DNA of 20,341 nt, from positions 1-20,341 of the forward strand of contig DASSKC010000087.1 of the NCBI GenBank assembly GCA_035690885.1, in the 5' to 3' direction. The position numbers were made by a program, and so were the translations under genes. The stretch is from Oleiagrimonas sp035690885 (lineage in GTDB: Bacteria > Pseudomonadota > Gammaproteobacteria > Xanthomonadales > Rhodanobacteraceae). Shown in pieces: positions 5,817-14,082 of the stretch. Below the pieces are notes generated by a model. That model searched no databases. It saw nothing but the letters and a program-made list of their open reading frames with translations, and had not been told where the DNA came from. Positions within the stretch are counted from its first letter, which is position 1. Every line of letters begins with the position of its first letter.

Positions 5817-8090
5817 ATGATCATGTTTGCATCCATGGCGGCCAGTGCCGCCCTCATGGCGGCTGGCGCCGTGACGCCGGCCACCGCGCCCGAACCACCG
5901 TCATCGCTGAACGGGCCGGCCATGCACACCTTCGTCGACAAGCTCATGCAGCGCATGACGCTGAAGGAGAAGGTCGGCCAGCTCACCTTTCTCGGTCGCG
6001 ACCACGAGGGCTTCGACAAGCTGGTGCGCAAAGGCTTGGTCGGCGGCGCCAATGGCGTGGTCGTCAATGGCAAGGTGGCCGGCAAGCCGGGCACGGACCT
6101 GGCCGACTACCTGCATCACATGCAGGAGCTGGCGATGCAATCGCGGTTGAAGATTCCGCTGCTGTTCGCGGGCGATGTCACGCACGGTTTTCGCACCATC
6201 TTTCCGGTACAGCTGGCGATGGCGGCCACCTGGGATCCCGAGCTGGTACGGCGGGTCGAGCATGCCTCCGCCGAAGAGGCGACCGCCGTGGGCGTGACCT
6301 GGACGTTCAGCCCGATGGTGGACATCAGCCGCGATCCGCGCTGGGGTCGCGTGGTCGAGGGCGCCGGCGAGGATCCGTATCTGGGCTCGGTGATGGCGGC
6401 GGCGCAGGTCAAGGGTTTTCAGGGCGATGACCTGGCCGCACCCGACACCATGATGTCGACCGTCAAGCATTTCGCCGGCTACGGTGCGGTCGCGGCCGGT
6501 CGCGACTACAACCCGGCCTTCATTCCGCCGCGCCAATTCCATGACGTCTATCTGCCGCCGTATCGCGCCGCCGTGAATGCGGGGGCCGCCTCGGTCATGC
6601 CTGCGTTCATCACCCTGGACGGCATGCCGGCAAGTGGCGACCGCCACCTGCTCACGGGCATTCTGCGCAAGCAATGGGGTTTCCGGGGCATGACCATTTC
6701 CGACTACGACGCCATACCGCAGTTGAAGCTGCAGCGCGTGGTCGCCGACGTGGCCGGTGCCGCCCGCGATGCGCTCGATGCCGGCATGGAGATGGACCTG
6801 CACAGCGGGACCTATCTGGCGCAGCTGCCCGAGTTGGTGCGCGAGGGCGAGGTGCCGATGAAAGAGCTCAACAACGCCGTGCGTCACGTGCTGGAAGCCA
6901 AGTACCGGCTGGGCCTGTTCGAGGACCCGTTCCGCTACGGCGCCGATCGCGCACGCGCCAAGCGCGTTCTGGCCGCGCCGCAGCATCGCAAGCTGGCGCG
7001 CGAGGCGGCGATCGAGTCGATGGTGCTGCTGAAAAACAATGGTGTACTGCCGCTGCAAAAGCACGGTCACATCGCCGTGCTCGGTCCGCTGGCCGACGAG
7101 CAGGAAGCCTTGCTCGGCGAGATGCACGCACTGGGCAAGGCCGATGAGGTCATCTCCGTGCTTTCGGGCATCCGCGCCGCCGTCGGCGACAAGGCGCAAG
7201 TGAGCTATGTCAAAGGCGTCAGTGCGCTTGGCGACGACACCTCGGGCATTGCCGCGGCCGTGAAAGCCGCGCAGGCCGCCGATGTGGCCATCGTGGCCGT
7301 CGGTGGCACGCCGACGTTGATCGGCGAAGGCGACAGCCGCTCGCGTCTGGATCTGCCGGGACACCAGCTGCAACTGATCAAGGCCGTCCAGGCCACGGGC
7401 ACGCCGGTGGTGGTGGTCCTGCTCAGCGGCCGGCCGCTGGCGATTCCGTGGCTGGATGCGCATGTGGCCGCGATCCTGGATGCCTGGTTGCCCGGCAACG
7501 AGGGTGGCCCGGCTGTGGCCGCGCTGCTGTTCGGCGACGCCAATCCGTCGGGCAAGCTGCCGATGACGTTCCCGCGCGATGTCGGCCAGGTGCCGCTGTA
7601 CTACGCGCACCAGCCCAATCCGCGTCCGCTGGTTGATGCCGACCATGTGGCGTACACCAGCCATTACACCGACGTGCCCAACACGCCGCTGTACCCGTTC
7701 GGTTACGGCTTGAGCTACACGCGCTTCGACTTCGGTCCGGTGCATTTGAGCAGCGACACGTTGACGCCCGAGGGGACACTGCAGGTGCGCGTGAAGGTGA
7801 CCAACACCGGCAAGCGCCGTGGCGCCGAGGTGGTGCAGCTGTACATCCACGACCTGGTGGCCAGCGTCAGCCGACCGGTACGTCAGCTCAAGGGGTTCAA
7901 GAAGATTGTCCTGGACCCTGGCCAGTCACGCGAGGTGACGTTCACGCTGACGCCGGCCGATCTGGCGTTCCATCGCGCCGACATGAGTTTCGGCTGGGAA
8001 CCCGGTGATTTCAAGGTCTATGTGGGCGGCGATTCGACCGCCACCGACGTGGCGCGGTTCACGCTGGTGGCCGGCTCCGGCGGCCACTGA
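5817..8090 (+). CDS. bglX: Glycoside hydrolase family 3 beta-glucosidase, BglX-like
   Basis: Protein of 757 residues with the full BglX-type layout: TIM-barrel domain, alpha/beta sandwich domain and C-terminal fibronectin-III-like domain. MVDISRDPRWGRVVEGAGEDPYL (about 167-189) and KHFAGYGAVAAGRDYN (217-232) are classic. The nucleophile is most likely D296 in TISDYDA; a candidate acid/base is E504 in GEGDSRSRLDLP. YPFGYGLSYTRFDF and VTNTGKRRGAEVVQLY mark the FnIII-like end. It would release glucose from the non-reducing end of beta-glucosides; linkage is not readable, though some relatives prefer sophorose-type substrates. The N-terminus is hydrophobic and Ala-rich like a signal peptide but lacks basic residues before it, so export is probable rather than certain. 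The ATG follows the previous TGA with no gap, with GGGGAG about 8 nt upstream. Confidence 0.93.
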   Translation: MIMFASMAASAALMAAGAVTPATAPEPPSSLNGPAMHTFVDKLMQRMTLKEKVGQLTFLGRDHEGFDKLVRKGLVGGANGVVVNGKVAGKPGTDLADYLHHMQELAMQSRLKIPLLFAGDVTHGFRTIFPVQLAMAATWDPELVRRVEHASAEEATAVGVTWTFSPMVDISRDPRWGRVVEGAGEDPYLGSVMAAAQVKGFQGDDLAAPDTMMSTVKHFAGYGAVAAGRDYNPAFIPPRQFHDVYLPPYRAAVNAGAASVMPAFITLDGMPASGDRHLLTGILRKQWGFRGMTISDYDAIPQLKLQRVVADVAGAARDALDAGMEMDLHSGTYLAQLPELVREGEVPMKELNNAVRHVLEAKYRLGLFEDPFRYGADRARAKRVLAAPQHRKLAREAAIESMVLLKNNGVLPLQKHGHIAVLGPLADEQEALLGEMHALGKADEVISVLSGIRAAVGDKAQVSYVKGVSALGDDTSGIAAAVKAAQAADVAIVAVGGTPTLIGEGDSRSRLDLPGHQLQLIKAVQATGTPVVVVLLSGRPLAIPWLDAHVAAILDAWLPGNEGGPAVAALLFGDANPSGKLPMTFPRDVGQVPLYYAHQPNPRPLVDADHVAYTSHYTDVPNTPLYPFGYGLSYTRFDFGPVHLSSDTLTPEGTLQVRVKVTNTGKRRGAEVVQLYIHDLVASVSRPVRQLKGFKKIVLDPGQSREVTFTLTPADLAFHRADMSFGWEPGDFKVYVGGDSTATDVARFTLVAGSGGH

Positions 8091-8122
8091 AGACCTGTCT
8101 GAACAGCGGTGAAAAGAGGGGT

Positions 8123-8136
8123 TGGAAACGTTTGCA
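8123..8136. promoter_or_regulatory. LacI-family operator O2
   Basis: TGGAAACGTTTGCA matches TGNAAACGTTTNCA. It overlaps the -35 hexamer of the promoter at 8132-8160. Its centre is 22 bp, about two helical turns, from the centre of O3, so two dimers could bind the same DNA face. Confidence 0.75.
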
Positions 8137-8160
8137 AACCCTTATGGAAACGTTTACATT
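8132..8160 (+). promoter_or_regulatory. Sigma70-like promoter for the LacI/TonB-receptor unit
   Basis: TTGCAA (8132-8137), a 17-nt spacer and TACATT (8155-8160). The hexamers and spacing are identical to those of the unit A promoter at 3879-3907. The predicted start is near 8167, giving a leader of about 25 nt before the LacI ATG at 8192. O2 covers the -35 side and O3 the -10 side, which suggests autorepression. Confidence 0.65.
8145..8158. promoter_or_regulatory. LacI-family operator O3
   Basis: TGGAAACGTTTACA matches TGNAAACGTTTNCA and differs from O1 only at the third base. It overlaps the -10 hexamer. The bases AAACGTTTACATTGA are shared exactly with the O1 region, which points to one regulator acting at both promoters. 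Confidence 0.75.
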
Positions 8161-8191
8161 GATTTCAACCAAATCTGAAAGGGGCGTGTCC

Positions 8192-9268
8192 ATGTCGGTC
8201 ACGATAAAGGATGTGGCCAAAGCGGCCGGCGTCTCGGTGGCATCGGTATCGCGGGCGCTCAACGGCCACGACAACGTGACACGCGACACCTGTGAACGCA
8301 TCATGCAAGCGGCCCAACAACTTCATTACATGCCCAATGGCGCAGCGCGCAGCCTGATTACCCGGCGCACGCAGACCATTGGTGCATTGCTGCCGGACCT
8401 GCATGGCGCGTTCTTCTCCGAACTGATCCGCGGCATTGATCGCGCGGCCCGTGCGCGCGGCTTGCATTTGCTGGTCTCAAGCTCGCACGACAATGCCGAC
8501 GAGGCAGCCGCCACCTTGCGCGCGATGCGCGGACGCGTCGACGGCCTGCTGGTGATGTCGCCGCATGCCAGTCCCGGCTTCCTGTCGGACAACCTGCCGC
8601 CGGAGCTGCCGACCGTGCTGATGAGTACCGGTGGCGATGATGACCATCATGCCCGTTTGACCGTGGACAACCACGGCGGCGCATGGGCCATGACCCGGCA
8701 TCTGATCGACGGCGGTTATCAACGCATCGCTTTCGTATGCGGTCCGGAGCACAACATCGACGCGGCCGAGCGCCTGCGCGGCTATCGCGACGCCATGGGA
8801 AAACTCGCCGACGCGCCCGGTTGCTGCGTGCTGTCCGGCGACTTTTCCGAACAGGCCGGCTATGACGCAGGACACCAGCTGCTCGGCATGGACCCGCGCC
8901 CGCAAGCCGTGTTTGCCGCCAACGACATGATGGCGCTGGGCGTGCTCGCCGCTTGCAACGAAGCCGGCATGAGCGTGCCCGAAGACATGGCTCTGGCCGG
9001 CTTCGATGACATTCCGATGGCGCGTTACATGACGCCGTCACTGAGCACCGTGCGCATCCACATCGCCGATTTCGGCGAGCGTGCGCTCGCGCGCCTGGTC
9101 GAGACCATCGATCAGGCTGATGACAAGCCGACCACCGAGGAAGTGATACCGACCGAACTGGTCGTGCGCACCTCCTGCGGTGTGCCGGCGAACAACGTAT
9201 TGCCGCTTGATGCCGGGGCTGCCCACGCCGCCGCGGATCACGCATTCGAAGACCGAGGCCAACCATAA
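8192..9268 (+). CDS. LacI/GalR-family transcriptional regulator of the glycan locus
   Basis: Protein of 358 residues. The N-terminal HTH (TIKDVAKAAGVSVASVSRALNG, residues 4-25) and hinge helix (PNGAARSL) are typical of LacI-family DNA-binding domains. A periplasmic-binding-protein-like sensor domain follows (TIGALLPDLHGAFFSELIRGID, then DGLLVMSP, FAANDMMALGVL and LAGFDDIPMARYMTPSLSTV). The C-terminal tail after VVRTSC is about 25 residues longer than usual. The start at 8192 has AAAGGGG 7 nt upstream; an earlier in-frame start at 8132 would lie inside operator and promoter and is rejected. Operators O2 and O3 in front suggest self-repression, and O1 before unit A suggests control of the hydrolases. 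The inducer is probably a sugar from the pathway, but its identity is unknown. The receptor gene follows 38 bp later, probably co-transcribed. Confidence 0.93.
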   Translation: MSVTIKDVAKAAGVSVASVSRALNGHDNVTRDTCERIMQAAQQLHYMPNGAARSLITRRTQTIGALLPDLHGAFFSELIRGIDRAARARGLHLLVSSSHDNADEAAATLRAMRGRVDGLLVMSPHASPGFLSDNLPPELPTVLMSTGGDDDHHARLTVDNHGGAWAMTRHLIDGGYQRIAFVCGPEHNIDAAERLRGYRDAMGKLADAPGCCVLSGDFSEQAGYDAGHQLLGMDPRPQAVFAANDMMALGVLAACNEAGMSVPEDMALAGFDDIPMARYMTPSLSTVRIHIADFGERALARLVETIDQADDKPTTEEVIPTELVVRTSCGVPANNVLPLDAGAAHAAADHAFEDRGQP

Positions 9269-9306
9269 CGACACCGGTCCGATTCCAGCGCGAGGGGAGA
9301 ATCGCC

Positions 9307-12300
9307 ATGTCACATCCAGACAACAAGCACAGCTGCACCCGGACAGCCATCCAGACCCGTCGGGGCAAAGCTGCCCATGGTCCCACCCATAGCGGTCATC
9401 GTTTCCGGCAACGGCTGCTGGCCAGCCTGATCGGCGGCGCTTTGGTCGCCGGTGCCGTCGCCCTGCCTGCTCCGGTGTGGGCGCAAAGCGTCAACGCCCG
9501 CTTGCGCGGCCACGCGCCGCCCAATACCCAGGTTACCGCGTTCAACGTCGCCACCGGCGTCACCCGGCACACGCGCAGCGGTGCCGATGGTTCCTATCTG
9601 TTGCCTGGCTTGCCGCCGGGGACCTACACGGTCAGCGCCGGCCCGGGCACGCAGCGCACGATCACCGTGTCGGTAGCCTCGACCCTGACCGTGAACTTCA
9701 AAAAGGCGACACAGCCCCAAGCGACGGCCAATGCCGTGAACGCCACCGAGCTCAAGGGCGTCACCTCGGTCGCGGCCGCGCCGGACCTCAAGACCTCGCA
9801 AGTGGCCACGACCGTCACGCAGCACCAGATCCGGACCTTGCCGCAGGTATCGCGCAATTTCCTCGAGTTCGCCGATGTCGTGCCGGGCATGAACTTCACC
9901 GTCAGCGGCAACGGCGAAACCAAGTTGCGTGCCGGCGCCGGTCGCTACGGCCAGGCCAACGTCTACATCGATGGCGTCAGCCAGAAGGACTACGTGTTCA
10001 ACTCGGCCATGGCCGGGCAGCATTCCAGCCAGGGCAATCCGTTCCCGCAGTTGGCCATTGGCCAGTACAAGGTCATCAACGCCGGCTACAAGGCCGAGTA
10101 CGCGCAGGTCACCACCTCGGTGATCACGGCGGTCACCAAATCCGGTACCAACGAGTTCCACGGCCAGGTCTTCATGCGCTACACGAACGACAATTACCGC
10201 ACGGTGACGCCGGCCGAGGATGCCAAGGGCGAGAAAGTGCCGTCGCACGAAAAGGAATACGGCTTCGCCTTCGGCGGTCCGATCATCAAGAACAAGATGC
10301 ACTTCTTCGTGACCTATTCGGCCAAGCGTTTCGATACGCCGACGCTGGTGGCGCCTTCGGATCAGGCCGTCCCCGGCGTGCCGTACCTGCCGTCCAGTGT
10401 GCGCGCGCAATACGGTCCGACCCATCTGCCGTTCAAGGAGGATCTGTACTTTGTCAAAGTGGACTGGGAACCGACCTCCAACGACCGGATCGCGCTCAGT
10501 GCACGCATTCGCAAGGAACATACGCGGGCCCAGGTCGGCGGCACCAATGCGACGTCCTCCGGACTCGACCAGCAAAACACCGACCGACGCTACATCCTGA
10601 AGTGGGACCATTCCTCCGGCATCGGCTTCAACGAACTGACGTTGACCCACCAGTACACGTTCTTCCAGCCCACGCCGATCGAGATGGGCAATGGCAAGGC
10701 TTACGATTATCTTGCCGACGAACATGCCTATCGGCTCATCCACATCGGCCCGGCCAGCCCGCTGGCCGCCCAGGACAAGGGGCAGAAGGGCTTCATCGTC
10801 AAGGACGATTTCACCCTCAGCCCGATTGACTGGCATGGCACGCACATCATCAAGCTCGGTGTGCTGTATCGCCACCTGACACTGAAGGCGGCCGACGCCG
10901 AGGACATCAACCCGCAGTTCAGTTACGGCGTGACGCCCGATGGTGTGTCCGCGATTCCGTACAAGGTGTTTTTTACCAAGCCGGTCACCGGCCTGGGCCT
11001 GAGCCCGACCGTGGTCACCCATGACAAGCAGTACGGCATCTACGTGCAGGACGACTGGGCCGTCAACGACAAGCTGACCTTGAACCTGGGCCTGCGCTGG
11101 GCGTACGAAGACAATCCGGCGTACCTCAACTACGTGACGCCGGCCAACGTGGTCGCCGCATTGCACAGCCAGTACCCCGGCGCCAAGCCCGGCCTGACCT
11201 ATGCCGAGGCATTGGCAGCCGGTGGACCCGGCATCGGTTACGACGTCAGCGACTACATCAGCACCGGCGACAACCGCTCGTCCTTCAAGGGCGAGTGGCA
11301 GCCGCGGCTGGGGTTCTCGTATGACCTGTTCGGCAACCAAGATCACGTGATCCACGGGTTTGCGGGGCGATCGTATGGCACCAACGTCTACAACTACCTG
11401 CAGCTGGAAACCACCAAGGCGGCGTTGCCGCAGTTCACGCGTTACATCCGCAATCCGGCCACCGGCCAGTGTTTCCGCGACCAGGAGCCGTGCATCGACT
11501 GGGACCCGGCCTACCTGAATGGGTTGTCCAACCTGCAGGCGCTCGTCAATGCGTCCAACGGCGGCGAGATCGACGTGATGAACAACCGCATCAAGCCGCC
11601 GCACACGGATCAGTTTGCGCTGGGCATGCGCAACCGGATCGGCGACTGGCAGACCGACGCGACCCTGGTGCGCAAGCTCTATTACGGCGGTTTCGCGTTC
11701 ACGCTCGGCAACCGCTATCCGGACGGCGCCTTCTTCAAGAACGGCAGTCAGCCGTGGGGTAACCCGGTGCCCGGTTTCGGCAGCCTGATCCTGGGCAGCA
11801 ATGGCATCCAGTCGCGCACGACCCAGGTACTGTTTTCCGCGAAGAAGCCATTTACGGTGGAGTCGGGATGGGGCGCGACCATCGCATACACGTACACCGA
11901 TGCGGTCCAGAATCGCGATGTCACGCAGCACTATTCATTCGACTACGCCTTCGTCGGGAAATACCCGTTCATCACCTCCAATGCGACGCCGAAACACCGA
12001 CTCGTCGCCACCGGTTCGGTGAACGGGCCATGGGGACTGGTATTCGGCGCCAAGCTGACGCTGGCGACGCCGCGACCCTGGAACGGCATCGCCTGTTATG
12101 ACGGGTACACGTTTGCCAACGGCAGCCATTGTCAGGCCGTATCGGCAACGCCCGGCGGCAACGGCCGGTTCCTGATCGGTGGCGATGTCTGGGGCTTTCG
12201 CGATGTCGATTTGCAGGTCACCAAGAACTTCCATCTGCCCTACGGCACCACGATGTTCGCGCGTTTCGACATCTTGAACGTGTTTAACTTCAAGAACTAC

Positions 12301-12423
12301 GTGAGCTATCACGTGGACACGACGGGCGGACCCGGCAACCTCAAGGTCAGTTACCGCAAGGGCAATGGCGCGATCACCTACGTCCCGCGCACCGTCAAGT
12401 TCGAGATTGGCGTGCGGTTCTGA
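9307..12423 (+). CDS. Oar-like TonB-dependent outer-membrane receptor
   Basis: Protein of 1038 residues. A long basic N-region precedes a signal peptide ending VWA|QSV (cleavage after A59). Residues about 61-132 form a carboxypeptidase-regulatory-like domain (GADGSYLLPGLPPGTYTVSAGPG). A possible TonB box lies near ELKGVTSVA (148-156). The plug domain includes LPQVSRNFLEFADVVPGMNF, NVYIDGVSQKDYVF and VTTSVITAVTKSGTNEFHG. A 22-strand barrel should follow, ending in an aromatic residue (FEIGVRF), as outer-membrane barrels do. It has GAGGGGAGA shortly before the ATG. Placement between LacI and glycan genes suggests energised uptake of an oligosaccharide, with TonB/ExbBD supplied elsewhere. Oar-like receptors often carry this N-terminal extension; the ligand cannot be read from the sequence. 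Confidence 0.93.
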   Translation: MSHPDNKHSCTRTAIQTRRGKAAHGPTHSGHRFRQRLLASLIGGALVAGAVALPAPVWAQSVNARLRGHAPPNTQVTAFNVATGVTRHTRSGADGSYLLPGLPPGTYTVSAGPGTQRTITVSVASTLTVNFKKATQPQATANAVNATELKGVTSVAAAPDLKTSQVATTVTQHQIRTLPQVSRNFLEFADVVPGMNFTVSGNGETKLRAGAGRYGQANVYIDGVSQKDYVFNSAMAGQHSSQGNPFPQLAIGQYKVINAGYKAEYAQVTTSVITAVTKSGTNEFHGQVFMRYTNDNYRTVTPAEDAKGEKVPSHEKEYGFAFGGPIIKNKMHFFVTYSAKRFDTPTLVAPSDQAVPGVPYLPSSVRAQYGPTHLPFKEDLYFVKVDWEPTSNDRIALSARIRKEHTRAQVGGTNATSSGLDQQNTDRRYILKWDHSSGIGFNELTLTHQYTFFQPTPIEMGNGKAYDYLADEHAYRLIHIGPASPLAAQDKGQKGFIVKDDFTLSPIDWHGTHIIKLGVLYRHLTLKAADAEDINPQFSYGVTPDGVSAIPYKVFFTKPVTGLGLSPTVVTHDKQYGIYVQDDWAVNDKLTLNLGLRWAYEDNPAYLNYVTPANVVAALHSQYPGAKPGLTYAEALAAGGPGIGYDVSDYISTGDNRSSFKGEWQPRLGFSYDLFGNQDHVIHGFAGRSYGTNVYNYLQLETTKAALPQFTRYIRNPATGQCFRDQEPCIDWDPAYLNGLSNLQALVNASNGGEIDVMNNRIKPPHTDQFALGMRNRIGDWQTDATLVRKLYYGGFAFTLGNRYPDGAFFKNGSQPWGNPVPGFGSLILGSNGIQSRTTQVLFSAKKPFTVESGWGATIAYTYTDAVQNRDVTQHYSFDYAFVGKYPFITSNATPKHRLVATGSVNGPWGLVFGAKLTLATPRPWNGIACYDGYTFANGSHCQAVSATPGGNGRFLIGGDVWGFRDVDLQVTKNFHLPYGTTMFARFDILNVFNFKNYVSYHVDTTGGPGNLKVSYRKGNGAITYVPRTVKFEIGVRF

Positions 12424-12480
12424 ATGGGTGTCTGGTCGGTGTGTGCGGTGTGTTGACCAGGTGTGATGCAGGGGCGAGCG

Positions 12481-14001
12481 ATGAGCGAAACGGGTGTCAA
12501 AAGCGTCGTGATCGTGGGGGGCGGCACCGCCGGCTGGATGACGGCTGCCGCGCTCGCTCGCACCCTGGGTGGGCAGGTGTCGGTGCGCCTGATCGAGTCC
12601 GACGCGATCGGCCGCGTCGGCGTCGGCGAGGCGACCGTGCCGCACATCGCGCTGTTCAACAATCTGCTGGGGATCGACGAGGTCGAGTTCATTCGCAAGA
12701 CCCATGGCACGTTCAAGCTGGGTATCCAGTTCAACGATTGGCTGCGCCGCGGTGATTCCTACGTCCATGGTTTTGGCACCACCATCGGTCATCCGCTGGG
12801 TTTGATGCCGTTTCATCAATACTGGATCAAGGCCAACCAGACCGGCCGTGCAAAGCCCATCGGCGCCTACTCGCTGCATACGATGGCGGCGCCACGCAAC
12901 AAGTTCATGACCTCGGCGTCCGACGTGTCGCGCAATTCGCCGTTGGCCGACATCGGCTACGCGTACCACATCGACGCCATGGTCTATTCGCGCTACCTGC
13001 GCGACTATGCCGAGGCACGCGGGGTGACTCGCACCGAGGGCAAGGTGCGCGAGGTCAAGCTGCGTGCCGACAACGGCTTCGTCGAATCGGTCCAGCTGGA
13101 AAGCGGCGAAGTCATTGCCGGCGATCTGTTCGTCGATTGTTCCGGCTTTCGCGGTTTGCTGATCGAGCAGGCGCTGCACACCGGCTACACCGACTTCAAT
13201 GACTGGCTGCCGTGTGACCGGGCCGTGGTCACGCGTAGCGAGAATCCCGGGCCGTTGCCGCCGTACACGCGCGCCAATGCGCAACCGGCCGGATGGCAGT
13301 GGCGCATTCCGTTGCAGCACCGCACCGGCGACGGCTACGTGTATTCCAGTGCGCAAATCAGCGATGACGAGGCCACGGCGACACTGCTTGCCAACGTCGA
13401 GGGCAAGACGCTGTGCGATCCGTTCATCCTGCGCTTCACCGCCGGCATGCGGCGCAAGATATGGAACCGCAACGTGGTCGCGATCGGCCTGTCCAGCGGT
13501 TTCATGGAGCCGCTGGAATCGACATCCATCCATATGATCCAGGTCGGCATCACCAAGCTGCTGCAACTGTTCCCGCGCGAGGGTTTCAGTCCGGTGTTGA
13601 TCGAGCGCTACAACGAACAAATCCGGTTCGATGTCGAACGCATCCGCGATTTCCTGATCCTGCATTACCACGCCACCGAACGCGACGATACGCCGTTCTG
13701 GAACCACTGCCGCGAGATGAAAGTCCCACAGACCCTGCAGGACAACATCGACCTGTTTGCCGACAGCGGCCGGTATTTTCGCAACGCCGAGGAGTTGTTC
13801 GGTGAACTCGACTGGGTTCAGGTGTTTCTCGGCCAGGGCATCATGCCGCGCAGCTACCACCCGATGGTCGATCAGGTGCCGGATGCGGACCTGTACCGAT
13901 TCATTGACGGTGTCGAGCGCACCGTGGCCGATTGTGTCCAGGCCATGCCGACGCATCAGGCTTTCGTCGACCGTTACTGCGCGATCGAGGCCCCGGCCTG
14001 A
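12481..14001 (+). CDS. Flavin-dependent halogenase (tryptophan halogenase family)
   Basis: Protein of 506 residues. The FAD-binding GGGTAGW is at 13-19, the catalytic Lys at K79 (GTFKLGIQF), WQWRIP at 272-277 fits the halogenase signature WxWxIP, and E346 lies in MEPLESTSI. These positions equal those of PrnA-type tryptophan halogenases, so catalytic competence is likely. Known relatives use FADH2 and O2 to make HOCl or HOBr, which reacts through the lysine. Relatives from Brevundimonas (BrvH) and Xanthomonas campestris brominate indole-type compounds in vitro and also occur near TonB receptors. The natural substrate is unknown and no flavin reductase is visible here. The start at 12481 has GGGG 6 nt upstream; a GTG at 12463 is an alternative. 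It is 57 bp after the receptor and probably co-transcribed. Confidence 0.93.
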   Translation: MSETGVKSVVIVGGGTAGWMTAAALARTLGGQVSVRLIESDAIGRVGVGEATVPHIALFNNLLGIDEVEFIRKTHGTFKLGIQFNDWLRRGDSYVHGFGTTIGHPLGLMPFHQYWIKANQTGRAKPIGAYSLHTMAAPRNKFMTSASDVSRNSPLADIGYAYHIDAMVYSRYLRDYAEARGVTRTEGKVREVKLRADNGFVESVQLESGEVIAGDLFVDCSGFRGLLIEQALHTGYTDFNDWLPCDRAVVTRSENPGPLPPYTRANAQPAGWQWRIPLQHRTGDGYVYSSAQISDDEATATLLANVEGKTLCDPFILRFTAGMRRKIWNRNVVAIGLSSGFMEPLESTSIHMIQVGITKLLQLFPREGFSPVLIERYNEQIRFDVERIRDFLILHYHATERDDTPFWNHCREMKVPQTLQDNIDLFADSGRYFRNAEELFGELDWVQVFLGQGIMPRSYHPMVDQVPDADLYRFIDGVERTVADCVQAMPTHQAFVDRYCAIEAPA

Positions 14002-14082
14002 TGCGCCGCGCCGGCGGGTTGACTGCATCGCGCCGCGGCCTGCGGGTCGCTCTTATTCCATCTCCATGCAACAGGCCAAGCC

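Noticed and set aside
8132..8191. A 20-residue N-terminal extension of the LacI protein
   Set aside because: It begins inside operator and promoter sequence and before the predicted transcript start; MSVTIKDVAKAAGVS at 8192 is the standard family N-terminus with a good ribosome-binding site.
11341..11352. GATCACGTGATC palindrome as a parS site
   Set aside because: It shares only the TCACGTGA core with the usual parS (about 10 of 16 positions), lies inside the TonB-receptor coding region and is 9 kb from parAB. No clear parS was found in the window.
9310..11931. An 873-residue open frame on the minus strand opposite the TonB receptor
   Set aside because: Its low-complexity R/V/G/A-rich translation has no recognisable motifs and is a product of high GC codon bias opposite a clear receptor gene. 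The same applies to the long antisense frames at 5901-7850 and 11935-14028.
12432..12460. CTGGTC/GACCAG hairpin between the TonB receptor and halogenase as a terminator
   Set aside because: The stem is six pairs with a 17-nt loop and no T-run; co-transcription remains the simpler reading.
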